Shown here in pieces: positions 7,615 through 16,312 of a stretch of DNA of 36,750 nucleotides (positions within the stretch are counted from its first letter, which is position 1; each line of letters opens with the position of its first letter). The translations under genes were made by a program, and so were the position numbers. This DNA is from Aliidiomarina sp047920995 (lineage in GTDB: Bacteria > Pseudomonadota > Gammaproteobacteria > Enterobacterales > Alteromonadaceae), in contig NZ_JBLRWZ010000026.1 of the NCBI RefSeq assembly GCF_047920995.1, forward strand, positions 1-36,750, written 5' to 3'. Under the pieces are notes generated by a model that was not told the DNA's origin, did not search any database, and saw only the letters and a list, made by a program, of their open reading frames with translations.

Positions 7615-8307
7615 TTAGTTGTTGCCACGCTCATCTGCGCGCTTGTTGCGCACGCGAATAATTCGGTTACCTTCTTCATCAACGCTTACTTCCACCGCAT
7701 CACCACGAATAATAAGGGCTTCACGGCGGGCCTCGGCACCCATTGCACGGGCTTCGTGAGCACGCTGTTGCGCTTCGCGAGCAAGTTCACGAGCTTCACG
7801 AATGCGCTCACGATCTTCCTCAGATAGCTCACCCATATTCACAGCACGGCGGCGCACTTCAATATGGCGATCTAAGTGCAGCTCTCCCTGTAACTCTGCA
7901 AACTGCTCCACACTTACTACGCCTGTACCATCGGTATCCAAGCGTTGGAACATACGCTCCGAACGTTCCCGCGCTTGGTTTACCATTACTTCGGTAAGCT
8001 CTGCTTGGGTAATATAGCCATCTTGGTTTAAATCGAACTGGGCAAAATGCTCTTGCAAGCGCTCGTTGCGAACTTCGCGCATACGCTCACGCATTTGCTC
8101 GCCTCTCTGGTTACCGGCACGATCACCGGCATGGTTCCCTGCGCGGTTACCCGCTTGGTTACCTTCTCGATCTACCACAATCATACGAGCTTGCTGTTGC
8201 CGCTCACCGCGCTCGCGCGCATCGGTTGCATCAGCAGTGGCTGCGCCCACTGCAGATAACGGCATTAAACACGCTATTGCTACCATTACTTTATTTAATT
8301 TTTTCAT
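7615..8307 (-). CDS. Exported EF-hand protein with Gly-Asn-rich repeat
   Basis: A 230-aa predicted periplasmic calcium-binding protein. Two ATGs are adjacent. The one at 8307 lies six bases from GGAG, a better spacing than the one at 8310. A signal peptide (MKKLNKVMVAIACLMPLSAV, cleavage near GAA) is followed by a low-complexity segment built from five G-N-x-A-like units (GNQAGNRAGNHAGDRAGNQ). Two EF-hand loops follow: DLNQDGYITQAEL and DTDGTGVVSVEQF, each with acidic residues at positions 1, 3, 5 and 12 or close substitutes. The C-terminal half is a highly charged helix rich in Arg, Glu and Ala. It lies downstream of baeS-baeR on the same strand, after a 133-base gap holding a BaeR-like box. 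A role in envelope stress or cation response is an inference from that context. Confidence 0.85.
   Translation of the reverse strand: MKKLNKVMVAIACLMPLSAVGAATADATDARERGERQQQARMIVVDREGNQAGNRAGNHAGDRAGNQRGEQMRERMREVRNERLQEHFAQFDLNQDGYITQAELTEVMVNQARERSERMFQRLDTDGTGVVSVEQFAELQGELHLDRHIEVRRRAVNMGELSEEDRERIREARELAREAQQRAHEARAMGAEARREALIIRGDAVEVSVDEEGNRIIRVRNKRADERGNN
8104..8163 (-). repeat. Five 12-bp coding repeats (G-N-x-A)
   Basis: Five consecutive 12-base units, consensus GGTAACCnnGCn on the minus strand, encode the Gly-Asn-x-Ala segment of the EF-hand protein. The array probably grew by slippage and may vary in copy number between strains. Confidence 0.75.
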
Positions 8308-8403
8308 CATTTACTCCAGTTATGCAACTGAGCCCAAAACTAAAGGCTTACTATCATTCACTTCACAAGCTCAGTATTGCGCGCAACGGTGCAGTAATTG
8401 CAC

Positions 8404-8430
8404 ATCAATTGTGGAGAAAGTGTGGAGAAA
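8404..8430 (-). promoter_or_regulatory. BaeR-box-like direct repeat upstream of the EF-hand gene
   Basis: TGTGGAGAAA occurs twice with an 11-bp period (8410-8419 and 8421-8430), the spacing that OmpR/PhoB-family regulators favour. Read on the minus strand, one copy gives TTTCTCCACAATTGAT. This agrees at 13 of 18 positions with the E. coli BaeR box as I recall it (TTTTTCTCCATDATTGGC). It lies about 100 bases before the EF-hand start and just after baeR. Confidence 0.6.
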
Positions 8431-8440
8431 TGAAAAGGGG

Positions 8441-9139
8441 CTACTTGGTACCGTTTACGTTCTTGCCATTTACGAAACGATAACCCACACCATACACCGC
8501 CTGAATTACATCATCGGCACCTGCTTTTTGCAGTTTATGGCGCAGGTTTTTAATATGGCTATCCACTGTTCTATCACTCACAATGCGGTGATCATCATAG
8601 GCGGCGTTAATCAATTCATCGCGGCTATATACGCGCCCAGGATGTTTACTCAGCATGGTAAGCAAACGAAATTCCACTGGCGTTAAATCTAACAACTGCT
8701 GCTGCCAATACGCTTGGTAACTGCCGCTATCGAGCTGCAGTGGGCTACTATCGTTGCTTACTGGGGCTGCTTGCTGCCACTGGCTACGCCGCAGCAGGGC
8801 CTCTACTCGCGCTACTACTTCACGCGGGCTAAATGGCTTCACCACATAATCATCCGCGCCCAAGCGCAAACCCACAATACGGTCTACCTCGTCATGGCGA
8901 GCAGTAAGAAAAATAATCGGCACATGGCTGAATTCGCGCACTTGCCTACACACTTCAAGCCCATCAATGCCAGGTAGCATTACATCAAGCAGCACCAGAT
9001 CGGGTTGCTGCGCACGCATATCGGTTAACGCCTGATCGCCTCGCTCATGCGCCACTACGGTGTGCCCGGCTTGGGCTAAATAATCCGCCAGCAATTGGCG
9101 AATTTCGGCTTCGTCTTCCACTACGAAAATAGTGCTCAT
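8441..9139 (-). CDS. baeR: BaeR-like OmpR-family response regulator
   Basis: A 232-aa DNA-binding response regulator. The receiver domain (about 1-115) has the acidic pocket VVEDE, phospho-acceptor Asp52 in LVLLDVMLPG, the switch Thr in FLTARHDEVDR, and Lys101 in DDYVVKPFSP. The stretch SPREVVARVEALLRR is nearly that of E. coli BaeR. The C-terminal winged helix (about 130-230) contains LTPVEFRLLTMLSKHPGRVYSR and SDRTVDSHIKNLRHKL. The ATG at 9139 gives the family-like start MSTIFVVEDE; a GTG at 9160 would add seven residues and cannot be excluded. baeS ends 12 bases before that GTG, so the pair is one operon. In E. coli BaeR controls envelope-stress and efflux genes such as spy and mdtABC. Confidence 0.88.
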   Translation of the reverse strand: MSTIFVVEDEAEIRQLLADYLAQAGHTVVAHERGDQALTDMRAQQPDLVLLDVMLPGIDGLEVCRQVREFSHVPIIFLTARHDEVDRIVGLRLGADDYVVKPFSPREVVARVEALLRRSQWQQAAPVSNDSSPLQLDSGSYQAYWQQQLLDLTPVEFRLLTMLSKHPGRVYSRDELINAAYDDHRIVSDRTVDSHIKNLRHKLQKAGADDVIQAVYGVGYRFVNGKNVNGTK

Positions 9140-9171
9140 GAGTATTCTTGGCTCCTGCACTCAGCGGCTAT

Positions 9172-10620
9172 TCACTGGGAATCACTTACTATAGCAGTGC
9201 TATCAAGTAAACGCGGCAATACTACGTGCATCCGTAATCCACCAAGCTCACTTGCTTCCGCCTGCACTGTGCCACCATGCGCCTGCACAATTTGCGCAAC
9301 AATGGTTAAACCAAGCCCACTGCCGCCACTTGCGCGTTGGCGATGAGCATCAATACGATAAAACCGTTCAAATAAGCGCTGACGGTGCGCTTCTGGCACT
9401 CCCGGAGCGCTATCTTCAATGCGCAACTCAACCGCCTGTGCCTTTACTAGCAGGTGCATTTGCACAGCACCAGGGCTACTGGTGTAACGTAAGCTGTTAT
9501 TCAACAAATTCATACACACTTGCTGCAATCGTGCGCTATCTGCCCGCACAAATGCCGCGCTTTCGGGCACATGTAAGCTCAGCGTAAGCCCCGTCTTGGT
9601 GAAGCTAGGCTGCACTTGCTGGTGCAACTGCGTTACAAATTGCACCATATTCAGCGGTTGCCAATGATAACTGAGCTGCCCCGCACCGGCTTGCGCCAAT
9701 GTGTGTAAATCATTTACTAATCGATTCAGCTGTTCTGTTTGTTGTTGCAACCGCTTACACAACTGTTGGTTAGGTTCTCGAATACCATCTTCAACAGCCT
9801 CTAGCTCGCCTTTCAACACGGTAAGCGGAGTGCGCAGCTCATGAGCAATATCTGCCATAAATTGCCGCCGTTGGTGTTCGGTATTGGCGAGGTTTTCCGC
9901 TAGCTGCGCAATAGCTATGGCGAGTTCACCCACATCATCTGGAATTTGCTGATTTGGCAGCGCCGTGAGCACGGGATATTGGTAATCTCCGGCGGCCAGC
10001 TGCTGAGTGCTATAGCGCAACCTAGCTAAGCGCTTACGCAACACGCTGGCCAATAACCAAGCCACAATTGCGGCAATCACAATGGCCAGGGCTCCGGCCC
10101 ACCACAACGCGCGTTGCTGTTGTTGGGCGAATACTTGGTCTACTGGCTGCAGATCACCTTGGGGGATGGGTGCACTTAATGTGGCAATTATTTCGCCCTC
10201 ACCTAGCACGGCCACTGAAATGGGAGTATTTATCGGCGTCCCCAATACTTGATAACCATATAGGGTGGTGAGGCTTAAGGTACTGAAGGTTAAATCAATA
10301 TCGGGGTTTAGAGTGCCGGTATTCAGCAGCGCATCGCGCTGCACTTCATTTACAATACGCTGCCATAGCACCGCTTCGCTAATTTCTCGCACACCTTGGC
10401 GCCGCAAACGTTGCAAGTTGTCTTCGTAATACTCGGAGAAAACAGCTGCCACCTGTTCAACACGGCGCTGTTCTTGCTCCACTAAGTAGGCTTCAAAATT
10501 ATTTAAAAACGCACTGCGCACACCAAATAATACCAAAAATACCAACACCATTCCGGTGCCAGCAATAGCGATAAAGAACTGAACGCGCGTACTTAAATAA
10601 GGGCGAATATAGCGAAGCAA
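9172..10620 (-). CDS. baeS: BaeS-like membrane sensor histidine kinase
   Basis: A 482-aa inner-membrane kinase, partner of the adjacent regulator. TM1 is about residues 13-35, the periplasmic sensor about 40-168 and TM2 about 172-193; a HAMP linker follows to about 246. The HisKA domain has His260 in FMADIAHELRTPL, followed by LKGELEAVEDGIRE, very like BaeS. The ATPase domain shows an N-box (CMNLLNNSLRYT), G1 (DSAPGVP), an F-box (LFERFYR) and G2 (GGSGLGL). All catalytic boxes are intact. The start is a TTG with AAGGA about seven bases upstream. The kinase gene is transcribed first, then baeR. The sensor region is poorly conserved relative to E. coli, so the signal may differ. Confidence 0.9.
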   Translation of the reverse strand: MLRYIRPYLSTRVQFFIAIAGTGMVLVFLVLFGVRSAFLNNFEAYLVEQEQRRVEQVAAVFSEYYEDNLQRLRRQGVREISEAVLWQRIVNEVQRDALLNTGTLNPDIDLTFSTLSLTTLYGYQVLGTPINTPISVAVLGEGEIIATLSAPIPQGDLQPVDQVFAQQQQRALWWAGALAIVIAAIVAWLLASVLRKRLARLRYSTQQLAAGDYQYPVLTALPNQQIPDDVGELAIAIAQLAENLANTEHQRRQFMADIAHELRTPLTVLKGELEAVEDGIREPNQQLCKRLQQQTEQLNRLVNDLHTLAQAGAGQLSYHWQPLNMVQFVTQLHQQVQPSFTKTGLTLSLHVPESAAFVRADSARLQQVCMNLLNNSLRYTSSPGAVQMHLLVKAQAVELRIEDSAPGVPEAHRQRLFERFYRIDAHRQRASGGSGLGLTIVAQIVQAHGGTVQAEASELGGLRMHVVLPRLLDSTAIVSDSQ

Positions 10621-10644
10621 TAGCGTTTCCTTATTGAGCGAACA

Positions 10645-10890
10645 CTACGGGAGATTATTCTCTTGTGCGTCTAGTTTCGCTTCAAGTGCTTCAATGCGCT
10701 GGCGCAAACGTAAAATCAGCTGCTGCTGAATTTCCATTTCTTCGCGGGTTACCACATCAAGTTTGCCCAGCTGCGATTGCACTGCTTGCTTTACTTTTTG
10801 CTCAACATTATCGGCCATACCTCGCACGCCCGGCGGAATGCTCTCGGTAATTTGCTTCGCTATTTGCTCAATTTTTTTTGCATCAATCAT
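10645..10890 (-). CDS. ubiK: Ubiquinone biosynthesis accessory factor UbiK (BMFP domain)
   Basis: An 81-aa protein of the YqiC/UbiK family. An N-terminal amphipathic segment (MIDAKKIEQIAKQITESIPP) is followed by a C-terminal coiled coil (TREEMEIQQQLILRLRQRIE through EALEAKLDAQE), the typical BMFP layout. In E. coli UbiK trimerises, binds UbiJ and lipids, and is needed for efficient aerobic ubiquinone synthesis. The ATG at 10890 is preceded by AGAGG five bases away; an upstream in-frame extension lacks family similarity. It is followed 24 bases later by baeS. In several gammaproteobacteria this gene sits directly beside comM, which here lies about 10 kb further downstream in the same orientation. 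Confidence 0.9.
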   Translation of the reverse strand: MIDAKKIEQIAKQITESIPPGVRGMADNVEQKVKQAVQSQLGKLDVVTREEMEIQQQLILRLRQRIEALEAKLDAQENNLP

Positions 10891-11017
10891 AAAAACCTCT
10901 CTGTTTTCTCTATTCTTACAGCATACCGCAATTTGTCGGTATGGCATATTTTCGAATTCGGGTACAATGCCTCTCTACAACGCTTTTAATAACATAGATT
11001 CGTAAATCAGGTTGTTC

Positions 11018-13036
11018 ATGCAATTAAACCCACAACAGCAAGCGGCAGTTGAGTACATAAGTGGCCCTACCTTGGTACTTGCAGGTGCTGGCAGTGGTAA
11101 AACTCGGGTGATCACCGAAAAAGTAGCCTACTTGGTGAATCAAGCGAGCTACAAACCCCATCATATAGCTGCGGTAACTTTTACGAACAAAGCCGCGCGG
11201 GAAATGCGGGAACGAATATCTCAGCGCTTAGGCCGGAAAAACTGCCGCGGATTAAGGGTTTCCACCTTTCATACCCTTGGCCTCGATATGATTCGCCGAG
11301 AAACCACATTGCTCGGTTTCAAGCCTGGTTTTTCTTTGTTCGACGACCAAGACACCTTCGCTCTGCTCAGCGCTTTATGCGAAGGCGAAATTGATGCCGA
11401 TAAAGCACTACTGCAGAGCGCCCAACGGCGAATTAGCCATTGGAAAAATGCCATGCTGTTACCCGAGCATGTGCAGGCCGATGAGGCATTCCCTAACGAC
11501 ACATTGTTCGTTGAACTATATACCGCCTACCAAAAGCATTTAAAGGCCTGCAACGCGCTTGATTTCGATGATCTCATTTTGCTGCCTACCCTGTTATTAA
11601 AACAAGTGCCCGCCGTACGCCAACGCTGGCAACAGCGTATTCGTTACCTATTAGTAGATGAATATCAAGATACCAATACCAGCCAATATGAATTGGTGCG
11701 CTTGTTGGTGGGCGAACGGGGCCGGTTTACCGTGGTAGGAGATGATGACCAAAGTATTTATTCTTGGCGTGGCGCTCAGCCAGAAAACCTTAGCCTGCTG
11801 CAAAACCATTATCCAGAGCTAAAAGTGATTAAGTTGGAGCAAAATTATCGCTCGGTGGGGCGTATTTTGAAAAGCGCCAATATTTTGATTGCTAACAACC
11901 CTCATATGTTCGAGAAAAAGCTGTTCTCAGCAATGGAATATGGCGAACCGCTACGGGTTATTTTTGGCAAAAATGAAGAAAATGAAGCCGAGCGCGTAGT
12001 AGCAGAAATCATTCGCGAACGCTTTTTGGATGCTACACGTTATGGTGATTACGCTATTTTGTACCGTGGCAACCACCAAGCGCGGATCTTTGAAAAAGCA
12101 CTAATGAACAACCGGATTCCTTACAAAATTACCGGTGGCCAATCATTTTTTGCGCGAGCGGAAATTAAAGATATTTTGGCCTATTTGCGCCTTGTGGTGA
12201 ACCCAGATGATGACAACGCCTTCTTACGCATTATCAACACGCCGCGCCGCGGCATTGGCCCTAGCACAATTGAGCGCATCGGCCAGCTAGCCCACCAAGA
12301 AAACCTAAGCTTGTTCGCTACCTGCCAACACCATGGTTTGAAAACGCTATTGGCCAGCCGTGCGTATCATGATGTGCAAGAATTCACCCAGCTGATATTA
12401 CACACCACACGGGAGAGCGATTCCGGCGAACAGCATGCCGCTCAAGCAGTTCAGCAGTTAATTCAAGCAATCCATTATGAAGATTGGTTGTTTGAAACCA
12501 GCGGTAGCCCTACTGCCGCTGAAATGCGCATCAAAAACGTGAATGAATTGTATCGATGGGTAAGCGATATGTTGATGGGCAGCCCAGAAAATGATCCCAT
12601 GACCCTTGATCAAGTTGTATCCCGTTTAGTGTTGCGCGATATGCTCTCACGCCAAGACGAAGATGATGATTCCGATCAAGTGCAGTTAATGACCTTACAT
12701 TCCTCGAAAGGCCTCGAGTTTCCATACGTATTTTTAGTGGGCATGGAAGAAGGTTTGCTGCCGCATCAAACCAGCATTGATAACGAAGATATCGAAGAAG
12801 AACGGCGGCTTGCCTACGTGGGTGTTACCCGCGCCCAACGCAAGTTAACTTTTACCTTAGCCAAGCAACGCAGGCAGTATGGGGAAACCATACGCCCAGA
12901 AGTAAGCCGCTTTTTAATGGAATTGCCACAAGATGATATTGATTGGGAAGATCAGCGCAAACCGGTGAGCCGCGAAGAGCAGCAGCAAAAAACAGAAACT
13001 AATCTTGCACGTTTGCGAGAGATGTTACGGCGCTAG
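11018..13036 (+). CDS. rep: ATP-dependent DNA helicase Rep
   Basis: A 672-aa UvrD/Rep-family superfamily 1A helicase, the length of E. coli Rep. It works at the replication fork and clears nucleoprotein blocks. Visible motifs are Walker A GAGSGKTRVI (residues about 22-31), motif Ia AAVTFTNKAAREM, Ib RGLRVSTFHTLGLD, II LLVDEYQDTNTSQYELV, III VVGDDDQSIYSWRGAQ, IV KLEQNYRS, V TLHSSKGLEFPYVFLVGMEE and VI ERRLAYVGVTRAQRKL. The match to Rep is closer than to UvrD (LLVGERGRFTVVGDDDQSIY). The ATG at 11018 has AGG at good spacing; a TTG two codons earlier is in frame. The 3' end overlaps the convergent GGDEF gene by 38 bases. Confidence 0.96.
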   Translation: MQLNPQQQAAVEYISGPTLVLAGAGSGKTRVITEKVAYLVNQASYKPHHIAAVTFTNKAAREMRERISQRLGRKNCRGLRVSTFHTLGLDMIRRETTLLGFKPGFSLFDDQDTFALLSALCEGEIDADKALLQSAQRRISHWKNAMLLPEHVQADEAFPNDTLFVELYTAYQKHLKACNALDFDDLILLPTLLLKQVPAVRQRWQQRIRYLLVDEYQDTNTSQYELVRLLVGERGRFTVVGDDDQSIYSWRGAQPENLSLLQNHYPELKVIKLEQNYRSVGRILKSANILIANNPHMFEKKLFSAMEYGEPLRVIFGKNEENEAERVVAEIIRERFLDATRYGDYAILYRGNHQARIFEKALMNNRIPYKITGGQSFFARAEIKDILAYLRLVVNPDDDNAFLRIINTPRRGIGPSTIERIGQLAHQENLSLFATCQHHGLKTLLASRAYHDVQEFTQLILHTTRESDSGEQHAAQAVQQLIQAIHYEDWLFETSGSPTAAEMRIKNVNELYRWVSDMLMGSPENDPMTLDQVVSRLVLRDMLSRQDEDDDSDQVQLMTLHSSKGLEFPYVFLVGMEEGLLPHQTSIDNEDIEEERRLAYVGVTRAQRKLTFTLAKQRRQYGETIRPEVSRFLMELPQDDIDWEDQRKPVSREEQQQKTETNLARLREMLRR

Positions 13037-15650
13037 GAGAATTATCGTTAGTTGCTTTGCTACTTAAACTAGTTTTATCGCCCTCCACTTTTCGCGCCTT
13101 GCTCAGTAAATTACCCTGGCCGATGGTAACGCCAAGATCAAGCAAATTATCCAATTGAGCTTGGTTTTCGATACCTTCAGCCGAAAGCTGAATGCCTAAA
13201 TCTTTGCATAGCGTAACAATATGTTTCACCATTGCTTGCGCCCGCTCTTTACGATCTAGTTGTGCTACAAAACGACTATCAAGCTTAATTACATCGAACG
13301 GATAATTATAAATAAAGTGCAGCGGGCCAGTAACACGGCCAAAATCATCCAGCGCTAACATGAACCCAGCTTCTTTCAAGTTTCGCAAGCTAACCAAAAC
13401 TCTGCGAGCATCTTCTTTTTGCAGCGATTCCTCATCGAATTCAAGCACCAGCCTATTAAATGGCGCTGCGCTCTGCTTCACAATTTCTATCAACGCTTGC
13501 ACATGTCGCGGTCGCAGTAAGTGCTGAATACTTAAGTTAATGTGAATCGGTGCGATATCACGGTTCTGCTTCTTCCGCGACATAATTAACCTACAAGTTT
13601 CTGCAAGTACCCACTGATCAATTTCAATAATTGCGCCTGAGCGCTCCGCCAAAATCATAAACTCAGCTGGCAAAACCGTTTGCTCACCATGTTGCCAACG
13701 AACAAACATCTCATAGCTTTGCACTTCATTGTTATCAAGATACATAATCGGCTGATACCAGAGCCGGAAATCTTTTTTCGCTTGCGCATGGCGTAGCGCA
13801 GATTCTTGATTCAAAGCAGCCACTAAGCCGCTACGGATTGCTTCATCAAATACAATGTAACGCCCACGGCCAAGATTCTTCGCCTCGTACATGGCAGCAT
13901 CGGCATCACGCAATAGCCTATCGGAAGTATCATCCGCACCTCGGCACGTAGCAATACCAATACTTGCCCCTGAAAAATGCACTTGCCCATCTAATTTAAA
14001 CGGCTCTTTCATAACATCGATAATGCGTGCGGCTACATCCCGCGCATCATCCACTGTTTTAATCGGTTCTAGCAGAATAACGAACTCATCACCACCTAAA
14101 CGAGCCAAGAAATCAGGTTCACGAATTGCGCCATGAATGCGCCGTGCGACTTCTAATAAGAATTCATCGCCGGCGGAATGGCCCAAAGTATCATTAATGT
14201 TTTTAAACCGATCGAGATCCACAAACAGCAGCGCAAAGTTGTCCTCGGGTTGCCGCTTTTGCCGCGTTAACGCCTGATTTACTCGCTGAATAAACATGGC
14301 TCGATTGGGTAAGCCGGTTAAATTATCGTGGTGCGCATCATGATATAACTGCGCTTCAATTTCTTTTCTGCGCTCAATTTCTTCAACTAATTCTTCCGTT
14401 CGCTCGGCAATACGCTTTTCAAGGAAACTGTTCGCTTTGGCGAGTTGCTCTGCGGCTCGCCTTCGATCGATAGCAATCGATACGTGGTGCGCAACAAAAT
14501 TTAGCAGCTCGAGATCATCGCGGGAAAAAGGCCGTTCTTCCCGATAGGTTTGGGTAGCAATAACACCGAACACCTTGCCATCTACCATCAATGGAGAGCC
14601 AATCCATTGGTGCGCTAATTTTCCTCGGTTTTCGGCAAGTACTACTTCACCTTTAGCCACTAAACCATCACGGATTTTGCCATCTACGTAAGCTGCTTTA
14701 CGAGTGCGCAGTACATATTCGGTAAGGCCTCGTTGTAGATTTCGTTGCCGCGCTTGAAAGCCACTTTCATCAGCATAATACGGGAAATAAACTTGCTGAC
14801 GGTTTTCAGTGAGCAGCGCGATGTAAAAGTTTTCCGCCTGAATAAGGCGCGAAACTTCAATGTGTAACTGCCGGTAGAATGCCGGCATATCTGCAGCGGT
14901 GTTAGTAAGCTCAGAAATCGAGAATAACACTGCGTTTTGCAGCTCTGCTTTTTCCCGCTCACGAATTTCAGTACGCAACTCTTCGTTGGTTTGGCTAAGC
15001 TCGGCAGTACGTTTGGTAACCTCAGATTCTAAAAATTCGCGCCGGCGGAAACGCTCAAGTGCGTTTACCACGTGTTGCGAAACGAACATTAATAATTCGA
15101 GATCTTCACTTTTATACCGCACTTCTTCTAAATAGCTTTGTACTACCATGGCGCCAATCAACTCGCCATTCGCAATTAACGGAACACCGAGCCAATCTAC
15201 GGGCATAGAACCCAAGAAATTTACTTCACCGGCCGACACCAAGTTATCAATATCACTTTTAGTGCAGAGCATAGGCTCGCCACTACGTAATATGTAGCCG
15301 GTCATTCCGCGCATCAGTGCCTCTACCGGCACCTCGGCAACCATGCGCGCATCATCATATTGATCAATAAAATAAGGGAATGTGAAGGAGTTTCTATCGT
15401 CTGTGTATAAACAAATATAAAAGTTTTTTGCCGCCATTAGCTGGCCAATAATACGGTGCACATCACTGTAGATATGATCCATACTTTGCGCTGACGACGC
15501 TGATTCAGAGATACGAAAAAGAGCCTGCTGAATTACTTCAGCTTGGCGATATTTTTGTGTCAAAACCTTGAGGCGGGCTACTACGCGTTCAAGGCGGCGC
15601 ACCTGTTCAGCTTGATCAACGTCCTGTATCACTTGGCTTTTTTTGCTCAC
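12999..15650 (-). CDS. GAF-GAF-GGDEF protein with degenerate EAL domain
   Basis: An 883-aa cytosolic protein with no TM segment. A coiled coil (about 13-40) leads into two GAF domains (about 45-200 and 240-395), joined by a coiled-coil linker. The GGDEF domain (about 435-605) has intact LGGDEF at 519-523 and an I-site RxxD (REPD, 510-513) at the correct distance, so an active, product-inhibited diguanylate cyclase is predicted. The EAL domain (about 615-850) is eroded: EAL is replaced by EMF (647-649) and DDFGTG by DDFGRV. NLS, IKLD and AEGIE remain. The C-terminal domain may bind rather than cleave c-di-GMP. Translation starts at GTG 15650 after a G-rich SD. The last 38 bases overlap the end of rep on the other strand. 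Confidence 0.9.
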   Translation of the reverse strand: MSKKSQVIQDVDQAEQVRRLERVVARLKVLTQKYRQAEVIQQALFRISESASSAQSMDHIYSDVHRIIGQLMAAKNFYICLYTDDRNSFTFPYFIDQYDDARMVAEVPVEALMRGMTGYILRSGEPMLCTKSDIDNLVSAGEVNFLGSMPVDWLGVPLIANGELIGAMVVQSYLEEVRYKSEDLELLMFVSQHVVNALERFRRREFLESEVTKRTAELSQTNEELRTEIREREKAELQNAVLFSISELTNTAADMPAFYRQLHIEVSRLIQAENFYIALLTENRQQVYFPYYADESGFQARQRNLQRGLTEYVLRTRKAAYVDGKIRDGLVAKGEVVLAENRGKLAHQWIGSPLMVDGKVFGVIATQTYREERPFSRDDLELLNFVAHHVSIAIDRRRAAEQLAKANSFLEKRIAERTEELVEEIERRKEIEAQLYHDAHHDNLTGLPNRAMFIQRVNQALTRQKRQPEDNFALLFVDLDRFKNINDTLGHSAGDEFLLEVARRIHGAIREPDFLARLGGDEFVILLEPIKTVDDARDVAARIIDVMKEPFKLDGQVHFSGASIGIATCRGADDTSDRLLRDADAAMYEAKNLGRGRYIVFDEAIRSGLVAALNQESALRHAQAKKDFRLWYQPIMYLDNNEVQSYEMFVRWQHGEQTVLPAEFMILAERSGAIIEIDQWVLAETCRLIMSRKKQNRDIAPIHINLSIQHLLRPRHVQALIEIVKQSAAPFNRLVLEFDEESLQKEDARRVLVSLRNLKEAGFMLALDDFGRVTGPLHFIYNYPFDVIKLDSRFVAQLDRKERAQAMVKHIVTLCKDLGIQLSAEGIENQAQLDNLLDLGVTIGQGNLLSKARKVEGDKTSLSSKATNDNSPSAVTSLANVQD

Positions 15651-15686
15651 TATGAGCAGCCCCCTTGTGGGAAGTTCTGCTAAGTA

Positions 15687-15716
15687 GTTAACCTTACACT
15701 AATTGCACAGGTTAAC
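15687..15716. promoter_or_regulatory. Inverted repeat GTTAACC-N16-GGTTAAC
   Basis: Perfect 7-bp arms, 16 bases apart, centred about 50 bases upstream of the GTG start of the GGDEF protein. The size and place fit an operator for a dimeric regulator, but no known consensus is recognised. Confidence 0.35.
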
Positions 15717-15813
15717 GAATTGTTATTTTTGTAAGATTTTGCAGTATATTACGAGTTTCGATGAATGAAAAGTAAACAAACTGAATAAAACAAAGTGAAT
15801 TGATATAAAACAA

Positions 15814-15836
15814 AAAACCGCCATAACGGCGGTTTT
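15814..15836 (-). terminator. Intrinsic terminator of the cytochrome c gene
   Basis: The arms AAAACCGCC and GGCGGTTTT have a 5-base loop. On the minus strand the stem is followed by a run of six T, 42 bases past the cytochrome stop. Confidence 0.88.
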
Positions 15837-15877
15837 CGAAGGCGATATAACACTAATCGCGGATTTTGCTAATCTGG

Positions 15878-16312
15878 TTAGATGTCTGCAATCATATATT
15901 CGATTGCAGCTAAGATTTCATCATCTGAACAGTTCATACAACCGCCGCGAGGTGGCATTGCATTATAGCCATTAATTGAATGCTCTAATAATACATCCAT
16001 ACCTTGCGTTAAACGTGGTTCCCAATCACCAGCATTATTGATACGTGGTGCGTTCAGTACGCCACTTGTATGGCATGCAGCACACGCTGTGTTGTACACT
16101 TGCTCACCCGAGCGATCGCCCTCTTGCGAGGCTGAGGCAACTGCTTGAGTGGTTTCTTCACCTGCTAAACGTACTTTAGCTGCCGGCTTAATACGCTCAG
16201 CAATCGCTTCGCGTGACATATCTGTAGAAACAGCCATTACGCTTCCCGCTACAGCAACACCTGCAACAACAGCGAGTACATGTTTCCACTTCAATTGATT
16301 TAAAAACTTCAC
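15878..16312 (-). CDS. Exported cytochrome c5-like monohaem protein
   Basis: A 144-aa class I c-type cytochrome. An N-terminal hydrophobic segment (residues about 11-27, HVLAVVAGVAVAGSVMA) is a signal peptide or anchor. Haem is attached at CAACH (77-81) and the likely axial Met is M119 in NAMPPRGG. A second Cys pair, GGCMNC (125/128), is a cytochrome c5 hallmark. The residues ahead of the haem domain (about 30-65) form a linker. Role: small periplasmic electron carrier, partner unknown. The start is GTG with AGGAGA five bases upstream. It is a single-gene unit with its own terminator. Confidence 0.88.
   Translation of the reverse strand: MKFLNQLKWKHVLAVVAGVAVAGSVMAVSTDMSREAIAERIKPAAKVRLAGEETTQAVASASQEGDRSGEQVYNTACAACHTSGVLNAPRINNAGDWEPRLTQGMDVLLEHSINGYNAMPPRGGCMNCSDDEILAAIEYMIADI

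Noticed and set aside
8066..8686. 206-codon plus-strand frame across the EF-hand gene and the intergenic region
   Set aside because: A shadow of the minus-strand EF-hand and baeR genes; Arg/Ser-rich composition without domains.
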